The position numbers were made by a program, and so were the translations under genes. This document shows, one piece after another, positions 36,696 to 45,721 of a stretch of 64,000 bases of DNA (positions within the stretch are counted from its first letter, which is position 1; each line of letters starts with the position of its first letter). Under the pieces are notes generated by a model. The model saw nothing but the letters and a program-made list of their open reading frames with translations. It was not told the DNA's origin and did not search any database. The stretch comes from Vibrio splendidus (lineage in GTDB: Bacteria > Pseudomonadota > Gammaproteobacteria > Enterobacterales > Vibrionaceae), in NCBI RefSeq assembly GCF_024347615.1, contig NZ_AP025508.1, positions 2,232,001 to 2,296,000 of the forward strand. The letters run 5' to 3'.

Positions 36696-37228
36696 GTAAC
36701 TATAAAATCATGACAGTGAACAAAAGAGGTAAACCTCAAAATAACCTAGTGAATACTACTCTTCTTTCTGCCTTTATAAGACCAAAGTCACCTACTCCCA
36801 TAAGCAACTGAGAATAATATTTTACATCTATCTCTTCTATTCGACCGTTCGTAAAGTCCTCTGAAGGTGACAACGAGACTCCTATGACCTGAGTTTCCAC
36901 CAAGGACTCTGTACTCCCTGCAATAGCTACCAATCGCTAGTTACAACACATTGACCTTTAAGGTTCAAGAGGTCGATCGAAACGCCTACGGGAGGTATGC
37001 TCCTCAGCTTCATGGTCCAGAAGTGACTAAGCCAATATTTGGGGCTAATCATAAATTGATACCCCTTTTCTCACGTTAAGCTTTCTAGAATAAACTATCG
37101 AGGATAAACCCAAGGTTCGCTAAGGAAAGTAGAACAGGGAAATCTCAAAATAGGAATTGAGCTCACTGGTCAAAACGTTAGTTGGACGTTTAATGGTAAC
37201 TGATAACTTCCACTCAACCAGCAGACAC
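36696..37228. other. Intergenic region, no confident gene
   Basis: About 530 bases lie between two terminators. A 65-codon minus-strand frame (36933-36736, VAIAGSTESLVETQVIGVSL ...) has a normal composition but starts with TTG, lacks a ribosome site, and resembles nothing I know. It could be a gene remnant. Short inverted runs occur around 36951-36976, but no terminator or operator is evident. Confidence 0.4.
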
Positions 37229-37261
37229 AAAAAAGCCTCCGAACTCTACGAGCTGGAGGCT
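37229..37261 (-). terminator. Terminator after the CBM32-PL7 gene
   Basis: AGCCTCC (37234-37240) and GGAGGCT (37255-37261) close a hairpin; the minus strand continues with six T. Confidence 0.8.
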
Positions 37262-37299
37262 ATTGCGATAGCTTTAATATTAAGTGTTATTCGATTAGA

Positions 37300-38868
37300 T
37301 TACTTTTGGTACTGATCGTGCGATACGTCTAGCTGGTAGAAAGTCGCTTGTGAGTAATCGTCTAGGTCGCCGCTGATGTTTTGATTGTAAACACCGGCTT
37401 TGAAGTACATGTACTTGCCGCCTGCGTCGTAGCCGCTGTTGCTCATATCAACTACTTGTACAACGTCGTCTTTACCTTCGCGCATTAAAGTAACTGTCAT
37501 CGTGTTGCCTTTAACGTCAATGCGGTAGCTGAACACTTCGCCAAGTGCGATACCATCTTCACCTACTTCTGCCGTCATATCGCCTACGAGAGGGTAGAAG
37601 TCCTCTTTTGTTGCGTCTTGGCTTTCATGTGCGAAGTAAACCGCACCCGTTGCTTGGTTTGGCAATTTACGGTAGTACAAACGAATCGGCTCATCGTTTT
37701 GATCGTGAATCTGACCAATGATAAAGCGACCTACTTCGTTCGCATTACCTGTCGTTGTTGCGTGGTCGATTTTCAACGTCGCTTCTAGAACGCCGTCAAT
37801 ACCCGCCGCCGACTCTAGGTCAGACTCAGGTGCGCTTGAGAATACCCAGTTGTTCTTGTTAACACCTTTAGTGCTAATAGACTGATCACCACGACGCATC
37901 ATTTCACGAAGCTCTGTACGTGCGTACTTAGTGTTTTTAGATGTACGTACACCTTTCACGTAAGCTTTGAATACTAGGCCGCCGTCATCAGCTGTGTAGA
38001 AGATTTCAGGGTGTTGGTAACCGTTTGCAAGGTTCCACTCAGAAACGTCATCAGGTTTGCCATTTTTGTCATGGTCAAATGGTTGAGATAGGTACCAATG
38101 CGTCATGTCAAAGTTTTCGCTCGGTGCGTTACCAGCAACAGGTGTCGCTGGCAGGCCTGTCGGAACTGGAAGTGCACTGCGAGTGTCACATTCAACGGTC
38201 GTCTCGCAAGGGTAAACCGCTGCTACGCCGAAGTTACCAGAGCGTAGATCTTTGCGCGCATCTTTACGTGCTTTTTCTGCCGCTTTCATTTCCGCGATAA
38301 TCACGGCTTCTGCTGCTACCACGTCTGAAGTGATGATATGGCTAGCAGGACATGCGTTAATGCTACAGTTAACCGCCGCTAATCCCGTCACACTGTTCCA
38401 ACCGTTTTTGGTGTTCCCGTGACCAACGTATCTTACGTAGCGTGCTTGCACTGCTGGCTCAAATTGGAAACGCTCTAGGCCGATCGCTTTACCTGAGCTT
38501 AGTTGGTTTTCTAGTACCGTTGTCCAGCTTTCGCCATCAACACTCACTTGGATATCAAATTTAGATTGGCGCTGATTACCTTTACTGAAAGATGCCTGAA
38601 CCGCGTCAAACTCTTGTACTGAACCATAGTCTAGCGTTGCCCACTCGCCGTCACCCGCAGATGACCAACGTGTAGTTAGGTCTTGGTCAACGAGACGATC
38701 AGGTCCGTTACCATCATGGCTACTAGCGGTAACAGCAACTGGCGTTAGAAGCGCTTCACCAGTTTCTTTGTTATTTGGAAAATCAGCAGTAGGCGTGCTC
38801 GTGCTCGCACAACCAACCGCAAGTAGAATAGAAGAAGCGAGTAAAGTTTTTAGAGTAATTTGTTTCAT
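37300..38868 (-). CDS. Alginate lyase PL7 with N-terminal CBM32, lipoprotein
   Basis: From ATG 38868 the precursor has 522 residues. Lipobox LLAVGC gives lipid Cys20. A CBM32 (F5/8 type C, about 38-168: VTASSHDGNGPDRLVDQDLT, RWSSAGDGEWATLDYG) follows, then a helical charged linker (178-215) and a PL7 domain (252-520). The PL7 motifs are RTELR 317-321, QIH 386-388 and YFKAGVYNQ 488-496. This domain order matches the AlyB type described from Vibrio splendidus. The CBM likely holds the enzyme on alginate near the outer membrane. Two regulon-type sites (TTGTATTATAA on the minus strand) lie close upstream, at 38882 and 38989. A longer start at 38892 has no better ribosome site. Confidence 0.92.
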   Translation of the reverse strand: MKQITLKTLLASSILLAVGCASTSTPTADFPNNKETGEALLTPVAVTASSHDGNGPDRLVDQDLTTRWSSAGDGEWATLDYGSVQEFDAVQASFSKGNQRQSKFDIQVSVDGESWTTVLENQLSSGKAIGLERFQFEPAVQARYVRYVGHGNTKNGWNSVTGLAAVNCSINACPASHIITSDVVAAEAVIIAEMKAAEKARKDARKDLRSGNFGVAAVYPCETTVECDTRSALPVPTGLPATPVAGNAPSENFDMTHWYLSQPFDHDKNGKPDDVSEWNLANGYQHPEIFYTADDGGLVFKAYVKGVRTSKNTKYARTELREMMRRGDQSISTKGVNKNNWVFSSAPESDLESAAGIDGVLEATLKIDHATTTGNANEVGRFIIGQIHDQNDEPIRLYYRKLPNQATGAVYFAHESQDATKEDFYPLVGDMTAEVGEDGIALGEVFSYRIDVKGNTMTVTLMREGKDDVVQVVDMSNSGYDAGGKYMYFKAGVYNQNISGDLDDYSQATFYQLDVSHDQYQK

Positions 38869-38881
38869 ATTTAATCCATTA

Positions 38882-38999
38882 TTATAATACAAAGACAGCG
38901 TTCGTAAGTGAAAGCTAAATCAGCAAACACGAGCTATAAGGCGATTCACCTATCAGTATTTGCGATAACACGAAAATATTACGTAATCTTATAATACAA
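38882..38999. promoter_or_regulatory. Two FadR-type sites upstream of the CBM32-PL7 gene
   Basis: TTATAATACAA occurs exactly twice, at 38882-38892 and 38989-38999 (reverse complement TTGTATTATAA). The first is only 14 bases before the start codon and would block initiation or early elongation; the second sits at promoter distance. Confidence 0.5.
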
Positions 39000-39221
39000 A
39001 TAAAACACTTCGTTGGATAAATGAGACTAGGAACACTTTCCGATTTTTCCATACTTTAACTGGATCACATTTCCTATTGATAAAAGACAATATATAAGAA
39101 TTTAGAATGCGAAATGAGCTAGCAAGGGCAGAACAAGCAAGCTGTAATCGTGTGTATTTTCATGGTTCGGGCAGAATATTTGTCCTTCCAAACACATCAC
39201 TGTAAGTGTCCAAAAACAAAA

Positions 39222-39252
39222 AAGACCACATTGTAGGTATCAATATGGTCTT
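39222..39252 (-). terminator. Terminator after the tandem PL7 gene
   Basis: A 12-bp stem with one mismatch and a 7-base loop; the minus-strand continuation is TTTTTTGTTTTTGG. Confidence 0.8.
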
Positions 39253-39289
39253 CTTCATTACCGACATGGCTAATCAAACATCAGACAAC

Positions 39290-41032
39290 TCAGTTATGCT
39301 CTGCTCTTAGAGAACTAAAGCTCACATCAAACACCTCGCCGATGTAGTCGCTGTCCGGCTTAAACTGTGGATAGATGCCTGCTTTGAAATAGAAAGCAAT
39401 GTCTGTCGATGTCCAATCTGCTGTTAACGAAACCGTGTCCCCATTTTTATCTGAGTAATCCTTTCCCCACGGGATTAGGTGAGAAACTGTATTAGTTCCA
39501 TCTAAATCATGAGTCGCCAAGTAGATACCGTCTTGATTGGCTCGAATCGTATATCGCCACTCTTCACTTGCCGAATAAGTGCCTAACTCGACACTGAACG
39601 GGTCACAATGATTACAATCTTGGTTGTTGCGTTCAAAATCGGAGTTCAGTATCACTCTTACTGGCTTACTCTCGCCTTCCCATAACAGCTTCACCAATGC
39701 TTGATTGATCTTCCAACCATGGATTTGCCCAACTACCACTTTTGGATCTTGATTGTTAATGTTCGGGTAATCTTCAACTCGTAAGCTTGCGGTTAACTCG
39801 TGACTGGTAGCGTTCGTTCTGGTGTCGTCCAAATACCAACTAGTATCTTCATCGCTGGTGCTACAATCCGGTTGAGTACTACTTTGATACAACTCCCTTA
39901 ACTCAGAGCGAATATAGCTAGAATTTTCGGTAGATGTGCCATAACCCATATCCGCTCTAAAGTGCATTCTTCCTTCATCGGTATTGAAATAAGAAAGGTC
40001 AATATCGCTGTCGTAGACGTCACTGTCGTTGGCGAGAAGGTCTTTGCTCGATTCGCAGCGCTCAGGTTCTAGTTCAGCCGCACTGTCACCCCCACTTCCA
40101 TACCAAGTGTCTTTGCTCGCTGGAATCGTCAACTTCCAATCATTAATATCCCAATCGTTTGAGCCGTTGGTCTGTGTGGTGGTGTATCGCAGTGCCTGAA
40201 AATGAGCCGTGGCTTCGCCATTTTCAAATTGATTATAGATACCCGCTTTAAAATAACTCAGCAGATGCTGCCAGTAGGTGATGTCTTCGTCGACTTTAAC
40301 TTCATCGTTCACTTTGATCGAAAGGGTGTTTTCATAAACAGAGAGATCAAACTTGGTGAAGCTATCGAGCTCCGCCTCTCCTAAATCATAACGATTATAT
40401 GAAGTGGCGTAACAATCCGAAGAGTCAGCAGCGCTGCTACAGTCAATGGCATTATTTTTCATGATTGCCCAGTAGTGACCTGTGAGGCCATCTCGTTCTT
40501 GCTCCCAAACCACACGTAATAGTGGATGAGGGATATAACCCGTACCACTCTCGTCTGTACCTTTATTGTGGATCTGTAGCACGGTCACTTCATCGTGATC
40601 TGCGGGAGAACTCGCCATTACATGCTCAATATTAGGCAGACTTATTTCCGCATGTAGACTGCGTCTTACGCCTGCTTCATTGATATCGAAGTTTTCTCCT
40701 TCACGAACTTCAGAGCGCATCTTGTAGTTCGCCATTTTGAAGATAAGATTTTCCGTCTCTTCGTCAGCATAAAAATAATCACTGACATAACCATCGAAGT
40801 TACCATCTTTGACTTCAGAGGTTTTATTGCCCTCCTCTCCATTAGGATCAGACACCTGAAGATCTGAGCTGGAAAGGATGCTTTGATACTTGGCAATATC
40901 ATAGGGAGCAACAACACCATAAGATGCTCCTGGGTTATTGGTATCAGAAGGGTCACTTGAGTCACCGGAACTGCTTCCACCGCAGCCATACGTAAACGAA
41001 GCGAGTACGACGACAAAGATTGGCTTATTCAC
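39290..41032 (-). CDS. Bimodular alginate lyase with two PL7 domains, lipoprotein
   Basis: The 580-residue precursor starts at GTG 41032, with a lipobox (ASFTYGC, lipid Cys17) and a Ser/Gly/Asp linker. Two PL7 domains follow. Domain 1 (about 38-287) has RSEVR 106-110, QIH 153-155 and YFKAGIYNQ 260-268. Domain 2 (about 292-578) has RSELR 375-379, QIH 436-438 and YFKAGIYPQ 548-556. All catalytic positions appear intact in both domains, so both may be active. The two are quite different in sequence, with different cysteine sets (CSS ... DC in domain 1; DCNHC in domain 2), so this is an old fusion, not a recent duplication. A half operator (TTGTACTATTT, 41075) precedes it. Confidence 0.92.
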   Translation of the reverse strand: MNKPIFVVVLASFTYGCGGSSSGDSSDPSDTNNPGASYGVVAPYDIAKYQSILSSSDLQVSDPNGEEGNKTSEVKDGNFDGYVSDYFYADEETENLIFKMANYKMRSEVREGENFDINEAGVRRSLHAEISLPNIEHVMASSPADHDEVTVLQIHNKGTDESGTGYIPHPLLRVVWEQERDGLTGHYWAIMKNNAIDCSSAADSSDCYATSYNRYDLGEAELDSFTKFDLSVYENTLSIKVNDEVKVDEDITYWQHLLSYFKAGIYNQFENGEATAHFQALRYTTTQTNGSNDWDINDWKLTIPASKDTWYGSGGDSAAELEPERCESSKDLLANDSDVYDSDIDLSYFNTDEGRMHFRADMGYGTSTENSSYIRSELRELYQSSTQPDCSTSDEDTSWYLDDTRTNATSHELTASLRVEDYPNINNQDPKVVVGQIHGWKINQALVKLLWEGESKPVRVILNSDFERNNQDCNHCDPFSVELGTYSASEEWRYTIRANQDGIYLATHDLDGTNTVSHLIPWGKDYSDKNGDTVSLTADWTSTDIAFYFKAGIYPQFKPDSDYIGEVFDVSFSSLRAEHN

Positions 41033-41074
41033 ATTTATCTCACTTATCCATAAGAGTAGAGTGATAATGTATAT

Positions 41075-41085
41075 TTGTACTATTT
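41075..41085. promoter_or_regulatory. FadR-type site, one half conserved, upstream of the tandem PL7 gene
   Basis: TTGTACTATTT keeps the left half and centre; it lies 43 bases from the start codon. Confidence 0.45.
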
Positions 41086-41269
41086 TATGTCAATTATCTA
41101 TTTATCAGAATGTGAGATGCGGCAAATGAAGTGAAATGAATGAGTATTGCGTAGAGTTAGACTCAAGAAAAACGCATAAAGGCCACTCTAAACTCGCAAG
41201 TTATTGAGTGGCTCTCAGATCAACAACTAAACTTAGTATGTTGATTTTTAAATATAAATATTAGAAAAG

Positions 41270-43186
41270 TTAAACCTTAAAGCTGCTCATCAAGTCACTA
41301 ACGCTGCCGTTAAGTGTTTTGATTTCTGCTGATTCAATCAGCTGATCTTGGCTTAGCTTATTAAGCTCCTCAACAAAGCTTTCAATCTTATGCATGTTCT
41401 TAGCAATGCTCTGAATAAGGGCGTTTTGCTCAACAGACGAACCCGAAATGTCATTATTAAAACGACTTACTGTTTCCATCTGCTCGGTTAGCTTCGCCAA
41501 CATGTTTACAGCTTGAACAACTTGAGCGCGAGTCAGTTCACAGTTACTTTTGGTCAACTCAATCGATTTAACCAAACCATCTGATTTAGATTGCAAGCCA
41601 GAGAGCGCTTCATCAATTTCAGAAGTACTGATTTGAGTTCGGTTGGCTAACGCACGGACTTCATCAGCAACCACCGCGAAACCTCGACCATGCTCACCCG
41701 CCCTTGCCGCCTCGATTGACGCATTCAATGCCAGCAAATTAGTTTGTTCCGCAATCCCGCCAATCACAGACACGATAGACTGGATGCTCTGCGTTTCATT
41801 GGCCATTGAGCGAATATCATCAGAGGTGGTGCAGACTTGCCTCTCAAGATCACTGATATAGGTTTCCGTCACCATGTTAATCTGTTTCGTCTCATCACTG
41901 AACACAGCCGCTTCTCTTGCTGCTTCTGCCGCCGACTGAGAACTCTTCTCGACTTCGTTTGATGCTTCAGACAAGCCGTTAATCGCAGAGACCACTTGAA
42001 CCGTTTCATCAGTATGAACTTTCAATACATCGCTGGTTTCTTTGCAACCTTCCCTAATACTCAATACCTTGGTATCGAGATCCGAGTTCTTGAATTTGAC
42101 GTCCTTAACCATCTCTTGTAAACCGATAATGAACAAGTTTATGTCTTTGGCGATATGCCCTAAGTCGTCATTCCCCTTCTCAGCAAGCCTTTGGGTCAAG
42201 TCTCCGTTACCTTGAGATAGGTCGTGGACGATTTTACGCAGTGAAACGATTGGGCGGTAAAAGCGATTTAGAAGCAAAATCATCAATATCACCGTGCCAA
42301 GCACACAAGCAACGATAAGGATGCGCGCACTCGACATCACGCCATTCAACTGATTGAGCGCGAGTTCAGGGTCAATACTGGAGATCATGAACCACTCTTT
42401 CTGGCTGCCAATATCCACTTTCTTGGCCATCAAGATTCTCTGGTTGCCATCAATCACACCCTCAATGAATTGATCAGGCTGTTCAATGGCACTATTGAGT
42501 TTCATCTGAGTGTCTGCAGAAGATATATTGCTTTGCGGAAGCACGTTTTCGATTGTTGAAGCGACCACCATCCCCGTCTCGTCGATGATAATGCCTTTGG
42601 CTTCGTAGATGCTGTCCAGCTGTTCAAGCTGCGTTTCCAAATCGTCAAAACGTATATCGGCCATGATGACACGATCTTGGTATGAGTACGTCACACCAAT
42701 CATAGGCACTTGAGTACTCTTAGTGAAAAACAGGTCACTAAAAGATAAGCCTGATTTCAATTTGGCTTGTTGATACCAAGGTCGAGTGGTTGGATTGTAC
42801 TTTTCTTTTATTCCAACACCGTTAGGGAAAGACTCTGAAGGGCGAGAGGTATAAGAACGGCCGTCGTCAAAACCCACCACAATCTTGTCAATGCCACCAA
42901 GCTTAGCCGCATAATGCATGAGTGCTTCATTCGGCACTTGGTATGGGGATTTCGTAAACTCTTGTGCAACAGAGTTAACGGTATCGATGGTGCGCTGAAC
43001 GGTACTTTCTATTTGATTGATTTCTATCGTAAGCGAGTGATCAATCTCGTTATAAATCGTTTGGTTTACCTGTTCAGTGGCCAAGTTAAGCGTAAACCAG
43101 TTCGTAAATGCCAAAGCACTAGAACTGACGACCGCTACCATTAAAATCAATTTTCCTTTAAACCCTAGAGACAATTTTGAATTCAT
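41270..43186 (-). CDS. Methyl-accepting chemotaxis protein with dCache periplasmic sensor
   Basis: From ATG 43186 ([20 protein letters not shown]) the protein has 638 residues. TM1 is at about 10-30, a large periplasmic dCache-type domain covers about 35-275 ([58 protein letters not shown]), TM2 about 280-300, a HAMP 305-355 and the signalling coiled coil with tip [20 protein letters not shown]. The R-P-W-Y motif is common in dCache sensors of amino or organic acids. Placed between alginate lyases and the DEH reductase, it is a candidate receptor for alginate products. ATGs at 43195/43198 are alternatives. A weak-U terminator at 41182-41212 follows. Confidence 0.9.
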   Translation of the reverse strand: MNSKLSLGFKGKLILMVAVVSSSALAFTNWFTLNLATEQVNQTIYNEIDHSLTIEINQIESTVQRTIDTVNSVAQEFTKSPYQVPNEALMHYAAKLGGIDKIVVGFDDGRSYTSRPSESFPNGVGIKEKYNPTTRPWYQQAKLKSGLSFSDLFFTKSTQVPMIGVTYSYQDRVIMADIRFDDLETQLEQLDSIYEAKGIIIDETGMVVASTIENVLPQSNISSADTQMKLNSAIEQPDQFIEGVIDGNQRILMAKKVDIGSQKEWFMISSIDPELALNQLNGVMSSARILIVACVLGTVILMILLLNRFYRPIVSLRKIVHDLSQGNGDLTQRLAEKGNDDLGHIAKDINLFIIGLQEMVKDVKFKNSDLDTKVLSIREGCKETSDVLKVHTDETVQVVSAINGLSEASNEVEKSSQSAAEAAREAAVFSDETKQINMVTETYISDLERQVCTTSDDIRSMANETQSIQSIVSVIGGIAEQTNLLALNASIEAARAGEHGRGFAVVADEVRALANRTQISTSEIDEALSGLQSKSDGLVKSIELTKSNCELTRAQVVQAVNMLAKLTEQMETVSRFNNDISGSSVEQNALIQSIAKNMHKIESFVEELNKLSQDQLIESAEIKTLNGSVSDLMSSFKV

Positions 43187-43614
43187 AAAACTCATCATCC
43201 ATATCAACCTATGTCTATTATTTTCATCCGAATGAAATGGCCATTTTTTACATTTTCGAAGATACGGAAAGCGAAACTTGTTCATGCCGATCCATCGTCA
43301 CAACCATCAATTTAATTAATATTGTATGCTTAATTAACCAGGCATTCTGTGAGCGATCTTGATATATTAAAACTGGCTAAAACCGCCCTGTGACATAGGT
43401 ATCATTTATGAGTTTGGATTTTGTTCGAAGTTAAACATTGACGCATAACACATTCAAATAGATCGATTTTTAGATAATTTTCTCATCATTTCTCCGATAA
43501 CATCTTTTCGAAAACTCTTCTTCTTTACCTCACCCCGCTGAGTGTAAAAATGAGTCTTAACTCACACTTCTACCAACTAATCATTCACTAAAGGCATTCA
43601 ATCTTAAAATTTAT

Positions 43615-43625
43615 TTGTAATACAA
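43615..43625. promoter_or_regulatory. Perfect FadR-type operator in front of the orphan transcription unit
   Basis: TTGTAATACAA, ten bases ahead of a TACTAT -10-like element (43635-43640) on the plus strand. The nearest plus-strand protein gene is over 7 kb away, so the operator seems to serve the RNA candidate. The chemoreceptor gene at 43186 is divergent and could be a second target. Confidence 0.6.
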
Positions 43626-43646
43626 TAAATCTTGTACTATGGTGTA

Positions 43647-43856
43647 TTTGAATCATAACTTAAGTTCTTTCTGGATGCTTTTGTTCAATTCAAAGTGATA
43701 ATTGAAGCAGCCGCTTTAAGGTCATTGAACGCGTTTAACGTAGAAACTGTCGGGGGATCTCGTTATTCGTTTTTTCACTTACTATTGCTCATTTGTTTGT
43801 CCAGACGGCTCGTCCGAACATGCCCATACAGTCACCAGCTGTGTGGGCTTTTTTTT
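43647..43856 (+). ncRNA. Candidate regulatory RNA of about 210 nt under a FadR-type operator
   Basis: It starts by inference about seven bases after TACTAT (43635-43640) and ends at a strong terminator: GCCCATACAG (43822-43831), loop TCACCAG, CTGTGTGGGC (43839-43848, one G-U pair), then eight T. No ORF with a ribosome site lies between. An unpaired U-rich stretch (43770-43800) contains CTTACTATTG, which can pair over 10 bases (two G-U) with TAATAGTGAG in the leader of the second porin gene (33649-33658), just ahead of its ribosome site. The layout of promoter, operator and terminator without a gene is the evidence; the transcript itself is unproven. Confidence 0.5.
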
Positions 43857-43990
43857 ACTTTCTTTTCAGGCCCGATACACGAGCGGTGTTAAGTCATCAC
43901 CAACAATCCTGTAAGTGCACTGGTTTTAAGTTTGCGTAGAAAAGTAAGTGAACGAGTGGGTGCTAGAAGGCTTTGAATTTGCCGTTAGAA

Positions 43991-44081
43991 ATAGATATAG
44001 ATATAGATATAGAAAAAAATAGGAATTGAGGCAGTAACAGAGTTTTGATTAGGTGTAGCTGAGGAAGTAGAAGTAGAAGTA
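43991..44081. repeat. Two simple-sequence tracts
   Basis: ATAGAT units (43991-44012) and GAAGTA units (44064-44081) lie in noncoding DNA past the reductase terminator. They are typical slippage repeats. Confidence 0.7.
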
Positions 44082-44120
44082 GAAGATTTTAACGAGGGAA
44101 CAAAGGTTGGATATGGCAGA

Positions 44121-44179
44121 TAAAAACGAACCTCGCTGAGGTATCGCCGCCTAAAAAGACAGGCAATACCCTAGCGAGG
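44121..44179 (-). terminator. Terminator after the DEH reductase candidate
   Basis: CCTCGCTGAGGTATCGCC (44131-44148) and GGCAATACCCTAGCGAGG (44162-44179) pair over most of 18 positions; the minus strand continues TTCGTTTTTATC. Confidence 0.8.
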
Positions 44180-44190
44180 TCGTACGTCGA

Positions 44191-45072
44191 TTACTTCTCT
44201 AGTTTAGCGAAGTAGTCGAAGATTACTGGTACGTCGTTGTTACCCATGCCAGCATCTACAGCAGCTTGTAGGCTTGTTGCAGTACCTTGAGCGATTAGAG
44301 ACTCAGTACCTAGCTCTTCACAAAGAGCAAGGAAGTAACCAAGGTCTTTGTTTGCGTTAGCAACAGAGAAACCTAGCTTCTCTTCGCCGTCTACTGCGTA
44401 GAACTTACAGAATTGCATGAACGGAGAGTTAGATGGACCTGCAGACATGATGTCAAACAGTTGTTGGCCATCAACACCAGCGCGTTGAGCAACAGCGAAA
44501 GCTTGAGACATAGTCGCAACAGTTGTCATACCCATGAAGTTGTTTACAAGCTTAGTCACGTGACCAGAACCTAGAGCGCCTAGGTGGAATACGTTTTCGC
44601 CTTGCTCTTCAAGAACAGGTTTAACTTTGTTGAAAGTTTCCATGTCGCCAGCAGCCATGATGTTCAGAAGACCATCTTTAGCGTGTGCAGGAGTACGACC
44701 TAGAGGTGCGTCGATCATGCCCGCGCCTTTTTCAGCAAGAGCTGCGCCGATTTTCTTAGTAGAAGCAGGGATAGAAGTACCGAAGTCTACTAGTACTGCG
44801 CCTTCTTTGATGCCCGCTAGAACGCCGTCTTCGCCGTAAACGATTTTTTCAACAACAGCAGAAGTTGTCAGACAAAACTGAACGATGTCACTTGCAGCAG
44901 CTAGTTCTTTAGCAGAAGTGAATGCAGTTGCGTTGCCGCGATCTGTAACGCGAGCAACAGCTTCAGCGCTTAGATCCATTACGTTTACGTGGTAGCCGCG
45001 CTTTTGTAGGTTTTCAACCATGTTGCCGCCCATAAGGCCTAGGCCAATGAAACCGATTACAGGTTTAGTCAT
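44191..45072 (-). CDS. Beta-hydroxyacid dehydrogenase family NAD(P)H reductase, best DEH reductase candidate
   Basis: From ATG 45072 the protein has 293 residues: an N-terminal Rossmann domain with GFIGLGLMGGNMVENL, the family linker region (DAPLGRTPAHAKDGLLNIMA) and a helical C-terminal domain with the catalytic lysine in GSGHVTKLVNNFMGM. This is the 3-hydroxyisobutyrate/tartronate semialdehyde reductase family. In Vibrio splendidus the DEH reductase DehR belongs to this family and lies beside oligoalginate lyase genes, as here. It would reduce DEH to KDG in the cytoplasm. The start is chosen for GGAG eight bases ahead; a TTG six bases upstream is the alternative. A half operator TTGTATGATTA (45094-45104) precedes it. 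Confidence 0.88.
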   Translation of the reverse strand: MTKPVIGFIGLGLMGGNMVENLQKRGYHVNVMDLSAEAVARVTDRGNATAFTSAKELAAASDIVQFCLTTSAVVEKIVYGEDGVLAGIKEGAVLVDFGTSIPASTKKIGAALAEKGAGMIDAPLGRTPAHAKDGLLNIMAAGDMETFNKVKPVLEEQGENVFHLGALGSGHVTKLVNNFMGMTTVATMSQAFAVAQRAGVDGQQLFDIMSAGPSNSPFMQFCKFYAVDGEEKLGFSVANANKDLGYFLALCEELGTESLIAQGTATSLQAAVDAGMGNNDVPVIFDYFAKLEK

Positions 45073-45721
45073 GTTCAAACTCCAAATATAGTATTGTATG
45101 ATTATATGCTCATTATAATAACGACGTCTTTCTCGTTACGCAATAGTTTTAGGGCATTGATTTGATGGTTAGACGCAAGTTGTGACGGGGGTTCACTTTA
45201 CGAGAAAATATGGGGCACGCTTTGTACTTACAGGAACTATTTGCCACTTTAAAAACTGTCTATTGATGAAATAACATACGTTAAATGTCATACGATTAGT
45301 AAGAACAAGCTACGCCTTTATCTATGTATAGTTCACTACTCCCTTACTCAGCCAGTGATTAGGCTGTTCACGGAAAAGTAAGTCATATCAGTTTTTAGGA
45401 AACAGGTGTTGCGCCCTACTCTTCTAACAAAGCGACACATGCGAGTCTCGTATACGACTCCTGCACATTTCATTCAGCATAGTGGCTAAGTACATGCCCG
45501 GTCTTTGTGTGTATCAGTGTCCAGATTTAGCCCTGGGCCACTGACTTGGCATCGAGAAGCTATTTATCTCTGACCAATTAAGTTTTCTTGCAACCTGATG
45601 GGTTTGCCACTTATCCAACTTAACTGACTTATCCAACTCCAACTTAATTGGCTAGCCAAACAAAAAAACTCCGAGCTTTCACTCGGAGTTTTTAATATCT
45701 AGCTTCTGTTACTTCAGCGAA
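45073..45721. other. Intergenic region between the reductase and PL15 genes
   Basis: Near the reductase start lies TTGTATGATTA (45094), a half-conserved regulon site. Near the PL15 end lies the terminator 45662-45693 (AACTCCGAG / CTCGGAGTT with A and T runs on both sides, bidirectional). Repeats of TTATCCAACT type occur at 45612-45650. The 400 bases between show no gene. Confidence 0.5.
45662..45693. terminator. Bidirectional terminator after the PL15 gene
   Basis: AACTCCGAG (45667-45675) and CTCGGAGTT (45682-45690), flanked by a run of A on the left and T on the right. Confidence 0.85.

Larger units (their letters stand above)
38869..39289. other. Intergenic region between the two modular PL7 genes
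   Basis: It holds the two operator-type sites (38882, 38989), an AT-rich promoter stretch and the terminator of the tandem PL7 gene: AAGACCACATTG (39222-39233) and CAATATGGTCTT (39241-39252), one mismatch, followed on the minus strand by a T run. Both genes run leftward, but the terminator separates them. No ORF. Confidence 0.55.
43187..44190. other. 1-kb intergenic region with orphan terminator, RNA candidate and simple repeats
   Basis: No protein gene is convincing; the 65-codon plus frame at 43695 runs through a terminator hairpin. The region contains a perfect operator (43615), an RNA gene candidate (43647-43856), ATAGAT repeats (43991-44012), GAAGTA repeats (44064-44081) and the terminator of the reductase gene (44121-44179). 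Confidence 0.55.

Noticed and set aside
36736..36933. 65-codon minus-strand frame as a gene
   Set aside because: TTG start, no ribosome site, in-frame stop directly upstream, no family recognised; may be a remnant.
43695..43892. 65-codon frame as the product of the orphan unit
   Set aside because: It runs through the terminator hairpin and has no ribosome site, so an RNA gene fits better.
43991..44081. Simple repeats as regulatory or phase-variation tracts
   Set aside because: They lie beyond the reductase terminator, outside promoters and coding sequence.
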